Positions 1 through 8,220 of a DNA stretch of 43,674 bases are shown in pieces. Under the pieces are notes generated by a model. The model did no database searches. It saw nothing but the letters and a program-made list of their open reading frames with translations, and was not told the origin of the DNA. The translations under genes and the position numbers were made by a program. Source of the stretch: an uncultured Clostridia bacterium (GTDB lineage Bacteria > Bacillota > Clostridia > TANB77 > CAG-508). Each line of letters begins with the position of its first letter. The stretch's first letter is position 1. The stretch covers positions 1 through 43,674 of the forward strand of contig CANQCV010000012.1 of NCBI GenBank assembly GCA_947591045.1, given 5' to 3'.

Positions 1-24
1 AGAGAGAGAGAGAGAGAGAGAGAG
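1..24. repeat. (AG)12 dinucleotide microsatellite, truncated by window edge
   Basis: Twelve uninterrupted AG units begin at the first base, so the true length is unknown. In frame with the following short ORF the repeat encodes alternating Arg-Glu. It occupies the same place as the (AC)11 and (AT)7 tracts upstream of the other two pilin-like genes. Confidence 0.97.
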
Positions 25-99
25 CTACAATTTAGTAAAATAGAGGTAAGCGAAAGAATCGCTTTATTTGTGATATACGAAGACAGACTATTTATGTAA
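1..99 (+). CDS. Leader peptide ORF containing the (AG)n tract, 5' partial
   Basis: Frame 1 is open from the window edge to TAA at 97-99. It encodes an Arg-Glu repeat followed by 24 residues ending in DRLFM. The other two frames hit TAG within about 20 bases after the repeat, so only this frame reaches the downstream hairpin. The last residues and the stop are shared with the leader ORF at 21135-21260: both have exactly 24 codons after the repeat, a similar F-x-x-I-E pattern and an identical DRLFM ending. The stop codon lies in the loop of the hairpin at 81-116. The start codon is off the window. That it is translated is inferred from conservation and frame; no protein family is recognised. 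Confidence 0.55.
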   Translation, partial: RERERERELQFSKIEVSERIALFVIYEDRLFM

Positions 100-121
100 A
101 AATAAACAGCCTGTCTTTTTG
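81..121 (+). promoter_or_regulatory. Terminator-like attenuator hairpin in leader 1
   Basis: AGACAG (81-86) pairs with CTGTCT (111-116). An inner TTTAT/ATAAA stem holds the leader-ORF stop codon in its loop, and a T-run follows. The 36-nt element is nearly identical to that at 21242-21277, differing only in four bases just before the 3' arm. An upstream hairpin (AAGCGA/TCGCTT around 49-65) is matched in the other leader by a stem of different sequence (GGTAT/ATACC), so pairing is kept while bases change. A second stem follows at about 121-143. An intrinsic terminator controlled by translation of the leader ORF is the inferred role. Confidence 0.6.
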
Positions 122-220
122 CGTGCATTTTTATAAATGTACGAATTGTGCAATGTAATTACAATGTTTTTTATATTCAGAAAATATTATTGATTAAATT
201 GTAAAAGAAAATACACTATT

Positions 221-370
221 GTAGGGCCGACCACTGGTCGCCCGAGGAAAGTAAAAAGGGAAAAAAATAAAAAAATTAAATGTATGGGCGACCATCGGTC
301 GCCCGAGGAAAGTAAAAAGGGAAAAAAATAAAAAAATTAAATGTAGGGGTGACCATTGGTCACCCGAGAT
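221..370. repeat. Tandem 61-bp repeats each carrying a palindrome (2.5 copies)
   Basis: Two nearly identical 61-bp units (221-281 and 282-342) and a partial third (343-370) lie directly before a pilin-like gene. Each holds an inverted repeat: 224-243 (one bulge), 286-304 (GGGCGACC/GGTCGCCC) and 347-365 (GGGTGACC/GGTCACCC). The third differs from the second by paired changes that keep the stem intact. The units end with GAGGAAAG-like purine runs. They resemble REP-type palindromic elements. There are no unique spacers, so this is not a CRISPR array. The leader-like stretch 122-220 holds only AT-rich DNA and a weak promoter-like pair (TTGATT 190-195, TACACT 212-217). Confidence 0.85.
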
Positions 371-386
371 AGGAGGAAAATTAAAA

Positions 387-1871
387 ATGAAAGAAAGAAA
401 ACAAATGACAGAAATAAAAGAAAGAGGAATCACATTAATAGCATTAGTTGTAACCATAATTGTGCTAATAATACTAGCTACAGTAAGTATAAATATGGTA
501 GTAGGAGAAAATGGATTGATAAAAAAGGCAGAGCAAGCAAGAGATGCCTATGAAGAAAGTAGCAAAAAAGAAGTAGAGGGCTTAAATACAATGCTAGAAG
601 AAATGATGAAAGAAACAGGAAAAGGACCACATGGGCTACCATTGGTAGATACTTTGGATGGAGGAGACTCAAGAGTAGTACTAGAAAGCACAGTAGATGC
701 AGAAGATGTAAATGGGAATAGAATAGTAGTACCAAGGGGCTTTTTTGTAAGGACAGATTTAGGAACAAAAGTAAATGACGGAATAGTAATAGAAGATGCT
801 GATGGTAACCAATTTGTATGGGTACCATGCACAGAGGGACAATATAAAAAGCATGAATATAAAACTCCAGAAGTAGACGATACAAAAGGATCAACACCAG
901 ATAGTGGAGATACAACTAACCCATGGAAAACATATTATTATAGAAAATATGTAGATTGGAAAGAAGAAGGCGGAAATACAGAAAGTGTAGCAAAAAATGG
1001 AGGCTTTTATGTAGGAAGATATGAGGCAGGAGTGCCAGATAATGCGTCATTTTCTGTAAATAATGAGAGTAATAAAGAAACAATGCCATATTATACAGAT
1101 AGTAATAATAATGGAAATAAATCAAAAAATGTATCGCAAGAAAATGGAATAAATTTGAAACCAGTAAGCAAACAAGGGGTACAGGCATGGAATTATATAG
1201 ATTATAAAAATGCAATGGAAGTATCAAATAATATGTATAGTGGAGTAGAGAGTAGTTATGATGTAACAAGCCAGTTGATAGACGGAATAGCATGGGATAG
1301 AATAGTAGATTGGTTAGGTGAAAGCTACACAAATATAGCATTAGAAAGTAGTAATTATGGAAATTATACAAATAATACAAAAGAATTAACAGAAAATGTC
1401 TTGTATGCTCAACATATATTGGCAACCAAAAATGATAACAGCAAAACGACAGCATGGGTAATAGCAAACAAATATAAGACAGGAAAACCAAAATTAGGAG
1501 AAGGAGTTTTAACAGAAAGTGGAGAAGGAGAACTAAAATATACTAACACGGATTATACAAATGGTTCAAGTTATAATTCAGCATCATACACATTATCAAA
1601 AAGAATGGAACTAGCAACAGGAGTAGTAGAGCAATTTAAATTAAAAAATATCTATGATATGGCAGGAAATATGTGGGAATGGACAACAGAGATAGGCTAC
1701 CATAGTACTACAGATTCAAACGCAACTACTGGTACGAAGTACGCGGTTCGTCGTGGGGGTGGGTTTGACTACGACGGTTTCTGGCATCCTATTTCCTATC
1801 GCGGTGGACACCATCCGACGACAGATACAACCTTCGAGTTTGGGTTCCGTGTTGTGCTATATATTGACTAA
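387..1871 (+). CDS. Pilin-like secreted protein with FGE-sulfatase/C-lectin-like C-terminus, candidate DGR target
   Basis: This 494-aa protein starts at ATG 387 behind AGGAGG (371-376). Residues 1-45 look like a type IV prepilin leader: a basic head, then G14-ITLIALVV and a hydrophobic helix. The usual +5 Glu is replaced by Ala. From about residue 130 it looks like a formylglycine-generating-enzyme (C-type-lectin) fold: FVWVPC, GGFYVGRYEAG, IAWDRIVDWL, DMAGNMWEWTTE, RRGGG and GFRVVLYI. The final 47 codons (about 1730-1868) change composition, to roughly 54% GC, and use CGT, CGC, GGG, TTC, TAC and GAC codons absent from the rest of the gene. That matches the variable region of diversity-generating retroelement target proteins. 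Surface location and ligand-binding role are inferred; catalytic FGE function is unlikely. Confidence 0.8.
   Translation: MKERKQMTEIKERGITLIALVVTIIVLIILATVSINMVVGENGLIKKAEQARDAYEESSKKEVEGLNTMLEEMMKETGKGPHGLPLVDTLDGGDSRVVLESTVDAEDVNGNRIVVPRGFFVRTDLGTKVNDGIVIEDADGNQFVWVPCTEGQYKKHEYKTPEVDDTKGSTPDSGDTTNPWKTYYYRKYVDWKEEGGNTESVAKNGGFYVGRYEAGVPDNASFSVNNESNKETMPYYTDSNNNGNKSKNVSQENGINLKPVSKQGVQAWNYIDYKNAMEVSNNMYSGVESSYDVTSQLIDGIAWDRIVDWLGESYTNIALESSNYGNYTNNTKELTENVLYAQHILATKNDNSKTTAWVIANKYKTGKPKLGEGVLTESGEGELKYTNTDYTNGSSYNSASYTLSKRMELATGVVEQFKLKNIYDMAGNMWEWTTEIGYHSTTDSNATTGTKYAVRRGGGFDYDGFWHPISYRGGHHPTTDTTFEFGFRVVLYID
1733..1868 (+). other. Candidate DGR variable region in pilin-like gene 1
   Basis: GC content of 1741-1860 is about 54%, against about 30% in the preceding gene body, with the jump just after the DMAGNMWEW motif. 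The segment encodes the C-lectin core strands (RRGG, SYRGG, FGFRVV), the usual site of retroelement-driven diversification. Loss of adenines from an AAC-rich template would explain both the GC rise and the codon change. No template repeat or reverse transcriptase is present in the window, so this is inferred from composition and fold. Confidence 0.6.
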
Positions 1872-1999
1872 CTGGAAATTACACAAAATATCTAAATGTC
1901 CTTTTATGCAATGTTTTCTTAAAATTTAATTGACAAAAGTAAATCAATGATATATATTGATTAAAAGATTATTAAGTAAGATAAATTAGGGAGGAACAT

Positions 2000-2143
2000 A
2001 TGATAGTAGATAATGAGGGAAAAATATTTGAAAATAGAAGAAAAACAGCAGATAGAAGAAAAAATAAAGACATACGAGATAAAGATGACAGAAGAAAAGT
2101 TGAAAGAAGACAAGTAGTACAAAAAGAAAGAGGAAGAAAATAA
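2000..2143 (+). CDS. Small highly charged protein, 47 aa, unknown
   Basis: ATG 2000 follows a strong GGGAGGA site (1989-1995), and the ORF ends at TAA 2141-2143, before a clear terminator at 2181-2229. The peptide is almost entirely Arg, Lys, Asp and Glu, with repeated NRRK, DRRK and ERRQ motifs and no hydrophobic stretch, so it is soluble and perhaps nucleic-acid binding. I recognise no family. The ribosome site, own terminator and clean frame argue it is real. Confidence 0.55.
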   Translation: MIVDNEGKIFENRRKTADRRKNKDIRDKDDRRKVERRQVVQKERGRK

Positions 2144-2180
2144 AAAAATAGTACCTATGTCAAGTACATTTTAAAAAATG

Positions 2181-2229
2181 GAGTGCACTTTTAAATTTTA
2201 TGTAAAAGTGCACTCTGTTTTAGTTTTAT
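2181..2229 (+). terminator. Intrinsic terminator after the 47-aa ORF
   Basis: A long perfect stem, GAGTGCACTTTTA with its complement ending at 2215, is followed by TGTTTTAGTTTT. It separates the left gene block from the convergent small minus-strand genes. Confidence 0.85.
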
Positions 2230-2239
2230 CTATAATATA

Positions 2240-2362
2240 TTAGCAACAACCGCCTCTATTGCCACCACCGCAACAACAGAATAATAAAACTAATATTATG
2301 ATAATCCAAATGCAGTCATCACCAAAACCGAAACCACATCCGCAACCTCTGTTCTCTGGCAT
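2240..2362 (-). CDS. Cys/Gly-rich single-span miniprotein, 40 aa
   Basis: It starts at ATG 2362, preceded on the minus strand by AAAGGAGGGG (around 2370-2379), and stops at 2240. A Gly/Cys/Phe-rich head (GCGCGFGFG) leads to one transmembrane helix (CIWIIIILVLLF), then CCCGGG and a GGCC tail. Its neighbour at 2420-2521 has the same plan. Such tiny Cys/Gly membrane peptides are common in spore-forming Firmicutes and sometimes spore-associated; no activity can be assigned from sequence. Confidence 0.7.
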   Translation of the reverse strand: MPENRGCGCGFGFGDDCIWIIIILVLLFCCCGGGNRGGCC

Positions 2363-2419
2363 AAATTTTCCCCTCCTTTCAAAAAAGAAAATGAAATTAT
2401 GAATTATGGCCACAATTTT

Positions 2420-2521
2420 TTAGTTGCAGCCACATCCATTATTACCACATCCGCCACAGCAGAATAGTAGTAAGAATAGAATAATGAACCATAATAGTTC
2501 GCTATTGCAACAATTACCCAT
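2420..2521 (-). CDS. Cys/Gly-rich single-span miniprotein, 33 aa
   Basis: It starts at ATG 2521 with a good TAGGAGGT site upstream and stops at 2420. A short CC-containing head, one hydrophobic helix (LLWFIILFLLLF) and a CCGGCG...GCGC tail mirror the 40-aa neighbour downstream, so the two look like a tandem paralogous pair in one minus-strand unit. Function unknown. Confidence 0.7.
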   Translation of the reverse strand: MGNCCNSELLWFIILFLLLFCCGGCGNNGCGCN

Positions 2522-2719
2522 TTTTAGTACCTCCTATATAATTTTGTTTTGCTCTTTAGTTATGCTATATATTATTCCGAGATAAAAAAAGGGTTACAGA
2601 ATGAGCATAAAATTTTATTTAAATTTTGTTAAAAAGCTATACAAAAAAGAAAAATTAATGATATAATTTGTAAAAAGATATTTGGTGCAGTACAAAAAGT
2701 AAATTTTGGAGGAGTAAAA

Positions 2720-4801
2720 ATGGGGAACATCATATTATTAGATGATTTAACAATTAATAAAATTGCTGCAGGAGAGGTAATAGAAAGACCTGCCTCAGTT
2801 GTAAAAGAGTTAGTAGAGAATTCAATAGATGCAGGAGCAACAAACATATCAATAGAAATAAAGAATGGAGGAATTTCATATATTCGTATTACAGATAACG
2901 GAAAAGGAATTATGCCAGATGATATAGAAATGGCATTTGAAAGACATGCAACAAGTAAAATTAGAAAAGCAGATGACCTAGAAACAGTTACTTCTATGGG
3001 GTTTAGAGGTGAGGCTTTAGCAAGTATTGCAGCTATAAGCCATGTAGAGGTGATTTCAAAAGCTGTAGGAAATGATATTGGTTGCAAGGTAGAAGTTCAA
3101 GGCGGAAATATAATTAATAAAGAAGATACTGGATGTCCAGAGGGTACTACCATGACCATAACAGATTTATTTTATAATACCCCAGTAAGATATAAATTTT
3201 TAAAAAAGGATTTTACAGAGGCAGGATATATAGAAGATGTTGTTACAAGAATTGCTTTAATAAATCCAAACATTGCAATTAAATTTATAAGTTCAGGAAA
3301 AACTGTTATACAAACTTCTGGAAATGGTAATATGAAATCAGTTATTTATAGCATATATGGTAAAGACATTGCGGAAAATATTATAGAGGTAAATTATGAT
3401 TATGAAGACATGACCGTTACAGGTGTAATCGGTAAACCTGTAATTGCGCGTTCAAATAGAAGTAATCAATTATTTTTTGTAAATCAAAGATATATTAAAG
3501 ATAAAGTTTTAACAAGTGCAGCAGAACAAGCATATAAAGGAATGATTACTATTGGAAAATATGCATTTTTAGTTTTGAATATACAAATGAATCCAAAAAA
3601 AGTAGATGTTAATGTACACCCTGCAAAATTAGAAGTGAGATTTGAAAATGAGAATAATGTATTTAAAGCAGTTTATCATGCAATTAAAGAAGGTTTGTTA
3701 AAAGGTGATTTAGTTCCAGATGAAACGAAAATGGAACTAAATGAAAAAGATTCTGAATCTGTATCGGAGAATATGGCAAAAGAAAATGATGATGAACAAG
3801 AAAAATCTAAATTAGAAACAAATAGAGACGAAGTAGAACAAAAGTCTAATTTTATCGCACAAATATATAATTTAAAACATGGTATGAAAGATAATATTAG
3901 TGAGGATAATTTGGACGATACTTCAAAAGTAGATATTCAAAGCAGTGATACAGTAAAAATTGAAGTACCTGTATCAGAAAATGTAGAAAATGATAAAGAA
4001 ACAAAAACATTAGATTTGAAAAAAGTAAGCGATAAAATGCAAGAATTATCAAATTTGCACATAGACATAGATGAGCAAAATTTTGACGAAATGTATGCAA
4101 AAACATTTGGAAGAGTTACAAAAAAAGAAACTGGAGTTGCAGAAAATGAAGAGGAATATAAGATTGGACAAGATGAGATAGAAACTACAACAAATATATC
4201 TATTTTTGATAAAGAAGAAGAATTGCCAAACTATAAATTTATTGGAATAGCTTTTTCTACATATATAATTATAGAAATGGATAAAGAGCTATATATTATA
4301 GACCAACATGCAGCACATGAAAGAATTATGTATGAGAAAGTAAAGAAAAACTATTATAGTGACGAAGAAAAAGATTCACAACTAATGTTATTACCGGACA
4401 TAATTAATATGTCACATAGAGAAATGGAAATTGCAAAAGACAACATGGAGATATTTAGAAAAGCCGGATTTGTATTAGAAGAATTTGGAGAGAATACTAT
4501 TAAACTAACTGGAGTACCAAATATATGCATTGACTTAGATACTAAAGAGTTATTTTTAGAAACATTAGACGAAATTAATACAGTAGCAAGAACAGCAAAG
4601 CAAGAAATTGAAGAAAAATTTATAGCTACAGTTGCATGTAAAGCTGCTGTAAAAGCTAATATGGCATTAACAAAAGAAGAAGTGGATAGTTTAATGAAAC
4701 AATTATTAGTTCTTCCAAACCCATTTACTTGTCCACATGGAAGACCAACAGCAATTAAAATGACAAAAAATGATATTGAAAAAAAGTTTTCAAGGAGATA
4801 A
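2720..4801 (+). CDS. mutL: DNA mismatch repair protein MutL
   Basis: MutL (693 aa) couples mismatch recognition by MutS to strand nicking. The N-terminal GHKL ATPase shows AAGEVIERP (E20), ENSIDAGA, DNGKGI (about 59-64) and GFRGEAL (about 93-99). A long acidic low-complexity linker covers about 330-500. The C-terminal dimerisation and endonuclease domain has DQHAAHERIMYE starting at residue 528 and CPHGRP at 671-676, the metal-site motifs of the nicking MutL type found outside enterobacteria. ATG 2720 follows TTTGGAGGAG. No mutS is in the window. The end overlaps the ribosome site of the next gene, so they are probably co-transcribed. Confidence 0.97.
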   Translation: MGNIILLDDLTINKIAAGEVIERPASVVKELVENSIDAGATNISIEIKNGGISYIRITDNGKGIMPDDIEMAFERHATSKIRKADDLETVTSMGFRGEALASIAAISHVEVISKAVGNDIGCKVEVQGGNIINKEDTGCPEGTTMTITDLFYNTPVRYKFLKKDFTEAGYIEDVVTRIALINPNIAIKFISSGKTVIQTSGNGNMKSVIYSIYGKDIAENIIEVNYDYEDMTVTGVIGKPVIARSNRSNQLFFVNQRYIKDKVLTSAAEQAYKGMITIGKYAFLVLNIQMNPKKVDVNVHPAKLEVRFENENNVFKAVYHAIKEGLLKGDLVPDETKMELNEKDSESVSENMAKENDDEQEKSKLETNRDEVEQKSNFIAQIYNLKHGMKDNISEDNLDDTSKVDIQSSDTVKIEVPVSENVENDKETKTLDLKKVSDKMQELSNLHIDIDEQNFDEMYAKTFGRVTKKETGVAENEEEYKIGQDEIETTTNISIFDKEEELPNYKFIGIAFSTYIIIEMDKELYIIDQHAAHERIMYEKVKKNYYSDEEKDSQLMLLPDIINMSHREMEIAKDNMEIFRKAGFVLEEFGENTIKLTGVPNICIDLDTKELFLETLDEINTVARTAKQEIEEKFIATVACKAAVKANMALTKEEVDSLMKQLLVLPNPFTCPHGRPTAIKMTKNDIEKKFSRR

Positions 4802-4805
4802 AATA

Positions 4806-5339
4806 ATGATACTGATTTTAATTTTTATATTTATATTAAATGTAGTAGCGATTGCATTAACATATCATTGTTTAAGCAATATGGACCAAAAAGAAAAAGT
4901 TATATTTATTGCAGTAGGAATTGCAATTATTTATGCTTTAACATCTGTAGCTTACTGGATAAGTACAAAAGATGTTGCAGTTAAAGAAGTTTCAGAAACT
5001 AGTAAAAATCTTATTACATTTTTATTTGTTCCTATAAATGCACTTATTGTTTTACCTTTAATAGCTAAGTCCTATAATAAATATAAAACAGAAAAGCTTG
5101 GGTTAGACAAGCTAAGAAATAGGGGTATATTACTTGGTATAATATTGATAATTGTTCTTGCATGGGAATGCTCATATTTTAAAGATATACAAGACAATAT
5201 AATTATGCAACTTGAGCAAACTAGCAAAAAACAAGAGAATACAGGTGCAGATGTAACAAATAATATAGAAAATCAAATTACAAATGAATTAGAAAATAAT
5301 ATGGAGCAAAATGTGATTGAAAATAAAGTACAATTTTAA
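4806..5339 (+). CDS. Small multi-span membrane protein, unknown
   Basis: ATG 4806 is chosen over an upstream start inside mutL because CAAGGAG at the end of mutL is correctly spaced from it. The 177-aa product has about four hydrophobic helices (near 1-20, 30-50, 72-92 and 115-135) and a polar Asn/Gln/Glu-rich tail. It sits between mutL and miaA with 12 bases before miaA, so it belongs to that operon. I recognise no family. Confidence 0.8.
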   Translation: MILILIFIFILNVVAIALTYHCLSNMDQKEKVIFIAVGIAIIYALTSVAYWISTKDVAVKEVSETSKNLITFLFVPINALIVLPLIAKSYNKYKTEKLGLDKLRNRGILLGIILIIVLAWECSYFKDIQDNIIMQLEQTSKKQENTGADVTNNIENQITNELENNMEQNVIENKVQF

Positions 5340-5351
5340 GGAGAAAGAGTA

Positions 5352-6284
5352 ATGGCAAAACAAAAAGTAATTGTAATTTGTGGACCAACAGCATCTGGAA
5401 AGACTAGTTTATCAATCGAACTTGCTAAAAGAATAAATGGCGAAATTGTATCTGCAGATTCTATGCAAATATATAAAGAAATGAACATAGGAACTGCAAA
5501 GCCAACTGTAGACGAAATGCAAGGTATTAAACACTATTTACTAGATTTTGTATCTCCTAGTCAAAGATATAGTGTTGCAGAATATAAAAAAGATGCTATA
5601 AAAGCAATAGATACAATTATAGAAAATGGAAAAGTACCAATTATAGTAGGTGGAACAGGTTTATATATAAGTTCTTTGATTTATGGAATTGATTATCCAG
5701 AAACTAAAATAGATATATCATATAGAAATCAATTAGAAGAAATAGCAAAAAAAGAGGGGCTAGATGTTTTATACCAAAAGGCTAAACAGATAGATTCAGA
5801 GGCAATAAAAAATATTAGCCCAAATGATAAAAAAAGAATTTGTAGAATATTAGAAATCTATCATGCTACTGGAAAGACGAAGACAGAGCAAGAAATAGAG
5901 TCAAGAAAAAATGGTCCAAAATATGACTATATTGTATTTTGCATTAATATGGAAAGAGATAAACTTTATGATAGAATTAATAGGCGTGTAGATATAATGA
6001 TAGAAGATGGCTTAATAGAAGAAGTAAAAGCTCTTTTAAAAAATAACAAAGAATTTCCAACTGCAATGCAGGGACTAGGATACAAAGAAGTTGTAGAATA
6101 TCTAAATGGAATTATTACTAAAGAACAAATGATAGATAAAATTAAGCAAGAGACAAGGAGATATGCTAAAAGACAATTAACATGGTTTAGAAAATATGAA
6201 AATATTATATGGATTGATGGATTAGATAAATTAGACAATAATATTAAAATTATTTTGGAGGAATATGGTGAAAAGCAAAATTGA
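5352..6284 (+). CDS. miaA: tRNA dimethylallyltransferase MiaA
   Basis: MiaA transfers a dimethylallyl group to A37 of tRNAs that read codons starting with U. The 310-aa protein has the P-loop GPTASGKTS (11-19), the substrate-loop SADSMQIYKEMNIGTAKP, VGGTGLYI and the C-terminal QLTWFR segment, all standard for the family, at normal length. GGAGAAAGAG precedes ATG 5352. It overlaps the next gene by 20 bases. Confidence 0.97.
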   Translation: MAKQKVIVICGPTASGKTSLSIELAKRINGEIVSADSMQIYKEMNIGTAKPTVDEMQGIKHYLLDFVSPSQRYSVAEYKKDAIKAIDTIIENGKVPIIVGGTGLYISSLIYGIDYPETKIDISYRNQLEEIAKKEGLDVLYQKAKQIDSEAIKNISPNDKKRICRILEIYHATGKTKTEQEIESRKNGPKYDYIVFCINMERDKLYDRINRRVDIMIEDGLIEEVKALLKNNKEFPTAMQGLGYKEVVEYLNGIITKEQMIDKIKQETRRYAKRQLTWFRKYENIIWIDGLDKLDNNIKIILEEYGEKQN

Positions 6285-7566
6285 GCCAAAAAAGATTAAC
6301 AAAATAAATAAGCCCAAAAAAAAGAATAAATTTACTCAAATCATAATAAAAAATAGACGACTGATTATTATGATTATATTGATATGTGCAATAATATATA
6401 CTTTTAAGATTGTGCTACAATTAGTAAAAAATCCCACAGATACTTTTTTAGTAGAACAAGGGCAAATATATCAAGAAGAAGCAGCAACAGGATATATTTT
6501 TAGAGACGAAACTGTTGTAAAAGGAGAAAATTACAAAAATGGTATGTCTCAAATTAAGACAGAAGGAGAAAGAGTGGCAAAAGGAGAAGCAATTTTTAGG
6601 TATTATTCAAATGGAGAGGGCAATTTAGTAAAAAAGATTGAAGAGCTAGATAAAAAGATAGATGAAGTAATGTCAAATGAAGACGGACTGTTTTCTAGTA
6701 GTGATACAAAAGCGTTAGAAGATCAAATAATACAAAAAATTGATAATATATATAATGAAAATGATTTGCAAAAAATAAGAGAAAGCAAGAATGATATTAA
6801 TACATATATTATGAAAAAAGCAAAAATTACAGGCGAAAAAAGTCCAGCAGGTTCGTATTTAAAGAAATTAATTGATGAAAGAAGCGGTTATGAAAATACA
6901 TTAAATTTAGGAGCTGAATATGTTAAATCACCAATTAGCGGAATAGTATCATATAGAGTAGATGGATATGAGGAGATTCTAACAACTTCAAATTTTGGAA
7001 ATATATCAAAAGAATTTCTAGAAGGATTAAATTTAAAAACAGGGCAAATGATACCAGCAAATGACGAAAGCGGAAAAATAATAAATAATTACGAGTGTTA
7101 TATTGCTGTTGCATCAAATTCTGAATATGCAAAACAAGCAAAAATAGACGATGCAGTAAAGTTAAAGTTTTCTAATGGTAATGAAGTTTCTGCTAGCATT
7201 GAGTATATTAATCACGAAGACAGTGACGATTATGTATTAATTTTTAAAATAGATAAATCTGTAGAAGAATTAATTAGTTATCGTAAAATTTCATTTAGTA
7301 TTATATGGTGGAGTGCTAGTGGAAAAAAGATTCCAAACTCTGCTATTGCATATGAACAAAAAGGTGATAATAATGTCGCATATGTTGTTAGAACAAGGGC
7401 AGGATATCAAGATAAAATATGGATAAAAGAATTAAAAACAAATGGAAAATACACGATAGTAACAGACTACACAAGTGACGAATTAAAGGAACTAGGTTAC
7501 GGCATAGAAGAAATTAAATCAAGGAAAAAGATTTCTTTATATGACGAGATTTTGATTAATCCATAA
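6265..7566 (+). CDS. HlyD-like membrane-anchored protein
   Basis: ATG 6265 lies within the end of miaA behind TTGGAGGAAT. The 433-aa protein has a very basic head (residues 1-33), one transmembrane helix (about 33-55) and an extracellular part with a split lipoyl/barrel-sandwich arrangement typical of HlyD adaptors: ATGYIFRDE near 75, a helical hairpin of about 120-215, then SPISGIVSYRVDGYE. No transporter partner is adjacent; the next genes are sepF and divIVA, so a cell-envelope or division-linked role is possible but inferred. Confidence 0.75.
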   Translation: MVKSKIEPKKINKINKPKKKNKFTQIIIKNRRLIIMIILICAIIYTFKIVLQLVKNPTDTFLVEQGQIYQEEAATGYIFRDETVVKGENYKNGMSQIKTEGERVAKGEAIFRYYSNGEGNLVKKIEELDKKIDEVMSNEDGLFSSSDTKALEDQIIQKIDNIYNENDLQKIRESKNDINTYIMKKAKITGEKSPAGSYLKKLIDERSGYENTLNLGAEYVKSPISGIVSYRVDGYEEILTTSNFGNISKEFLEGLNLKTGQMIPANDESGKIINNYECYIAVASNSEYAKQAKIDDAVKLKFSNGNEVSASIEYINHEDSDDYVLIFKIDKSVEELISYRKISFSIIWWSASGKKIPNSAIAYEQKGDNNVAYVVRTRAGYQDKIWIKELKTNGKYTIVTDYTSDELKELGYGIEEIKSRKKISLYDEILINP

Positions 7567-7631
7567 ATGTTACATATATATTACAAAAATGTTACAAAAA
7601 TATTAAATTATTATTACATGCTAAAAAACTA

Positions 7632-7660
7632 TTGACAATATGAAAAAAAAGTTAGATACT
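7632..7660 (+). promoter_or_regulatory. Predicted sigma-A promoter of sepF-divIVA
   Basis: TTGACA (7632-7637) and GATACT (7655-7660) are separated by 17 bases, about 45 bases before sepF. The stretch 7566-7620 upstream carries repeated TTACAAA/TTACAT motifs. Confidence 0.6.
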
Positions 7661-7705
7661 GTATACAAACAAAGGACAAATTAAGTTTTATAGGAGGGTA
7701 TTATA

Positions 7706-8191
7706 ATGTCAGGAGCAATCATGGAAAAAGTATGGGGATTATTAGGAATAACACCAGAACAGGAACAAGAGGAAGAAATGGAAAATGTTGATTATATAGA
7801 ATCAGAAAACGATGGAGAAACAGAAGAAGACGAAGAAAGAAAGTTATGGGGTAGAAGAAATAGTAAGGTGGTAAATATGCCTCAAACTACACAAGTAAAA
7901 ATGGTTATTTGTCAACCAACTACATTTGAACAATCAGAAAATATATGTACTTTACTAAAAGAGAAAAAATCAATTATTGTAAATTTGGAATATGTAAATA
8001 AAGATATTGCAAGAAGAATAGTTGATGTTGTTAGCGGTGCAGTTCATGCATTAGACGGAAATTTACAAAAAGTATCTAATTCAATATTTTTAGTTGCACC
8101 ATTTAACTATGATATTACAAATGAAATGGCAAGAGAAGAAATAAAAAATAAACTATCTGTTTCTTGGATGAGAAATAATGCCAATAATTAA
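7706..8191 (+). CDS. sepF: Cell division protein SepF
   Basis: SepF binds FtsZ and membrane and helps assemble the division septum. The 161-aa protein has an N-terminal amphipathic membrane-targeting segment (MEKVWGLLGI), an acidic linker and the conserved DUF552 core (VVICQP-like, VVNLEYVNKDIARRIVDVVSG, VSNSIFLVAP). ATG 7706 follows TAGGAGGGT. The divIVA gene comes 30 bases later, the classical Gram-positive order. Confidence 0.95.
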   Translation: MSGAIMEKVWGLLGITPEQEQEEEMENVDYIESENDGETEEDEERKLWGRRNSKVVNMPQTTQVKMVICQPTTFEQSENICTLLKEKKSIIVNLEYVNKDIARRIVDVVSGAVHALDGNLQKVSNSIFLVAPFNYDITNEMAREEIKNKLSVSWMRNNANN

Positions 8192-8220
8192 AAAAAGTTC
8201 AACGATTTGGAGGAAGTATT

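Noticed and set aside
40..143. c-di-GMP or other known riboswitch in the pilin leaders
   Set aside because: I see no conserved aptamer core; the conserved parts are a coding frame and simple hairpins.
221..370. CRISPR array
   Set aside because: The units are direct tandem copies without unique spacers, and no cas genes are present.
387..1871. Active sulfatase-modifying enzyme (FGE)
   Set aside because: The fold resembles FGE, but the pilin-type head, low-similarity core and composition-shifted end fit a displayed binding protein better than an enzyme.
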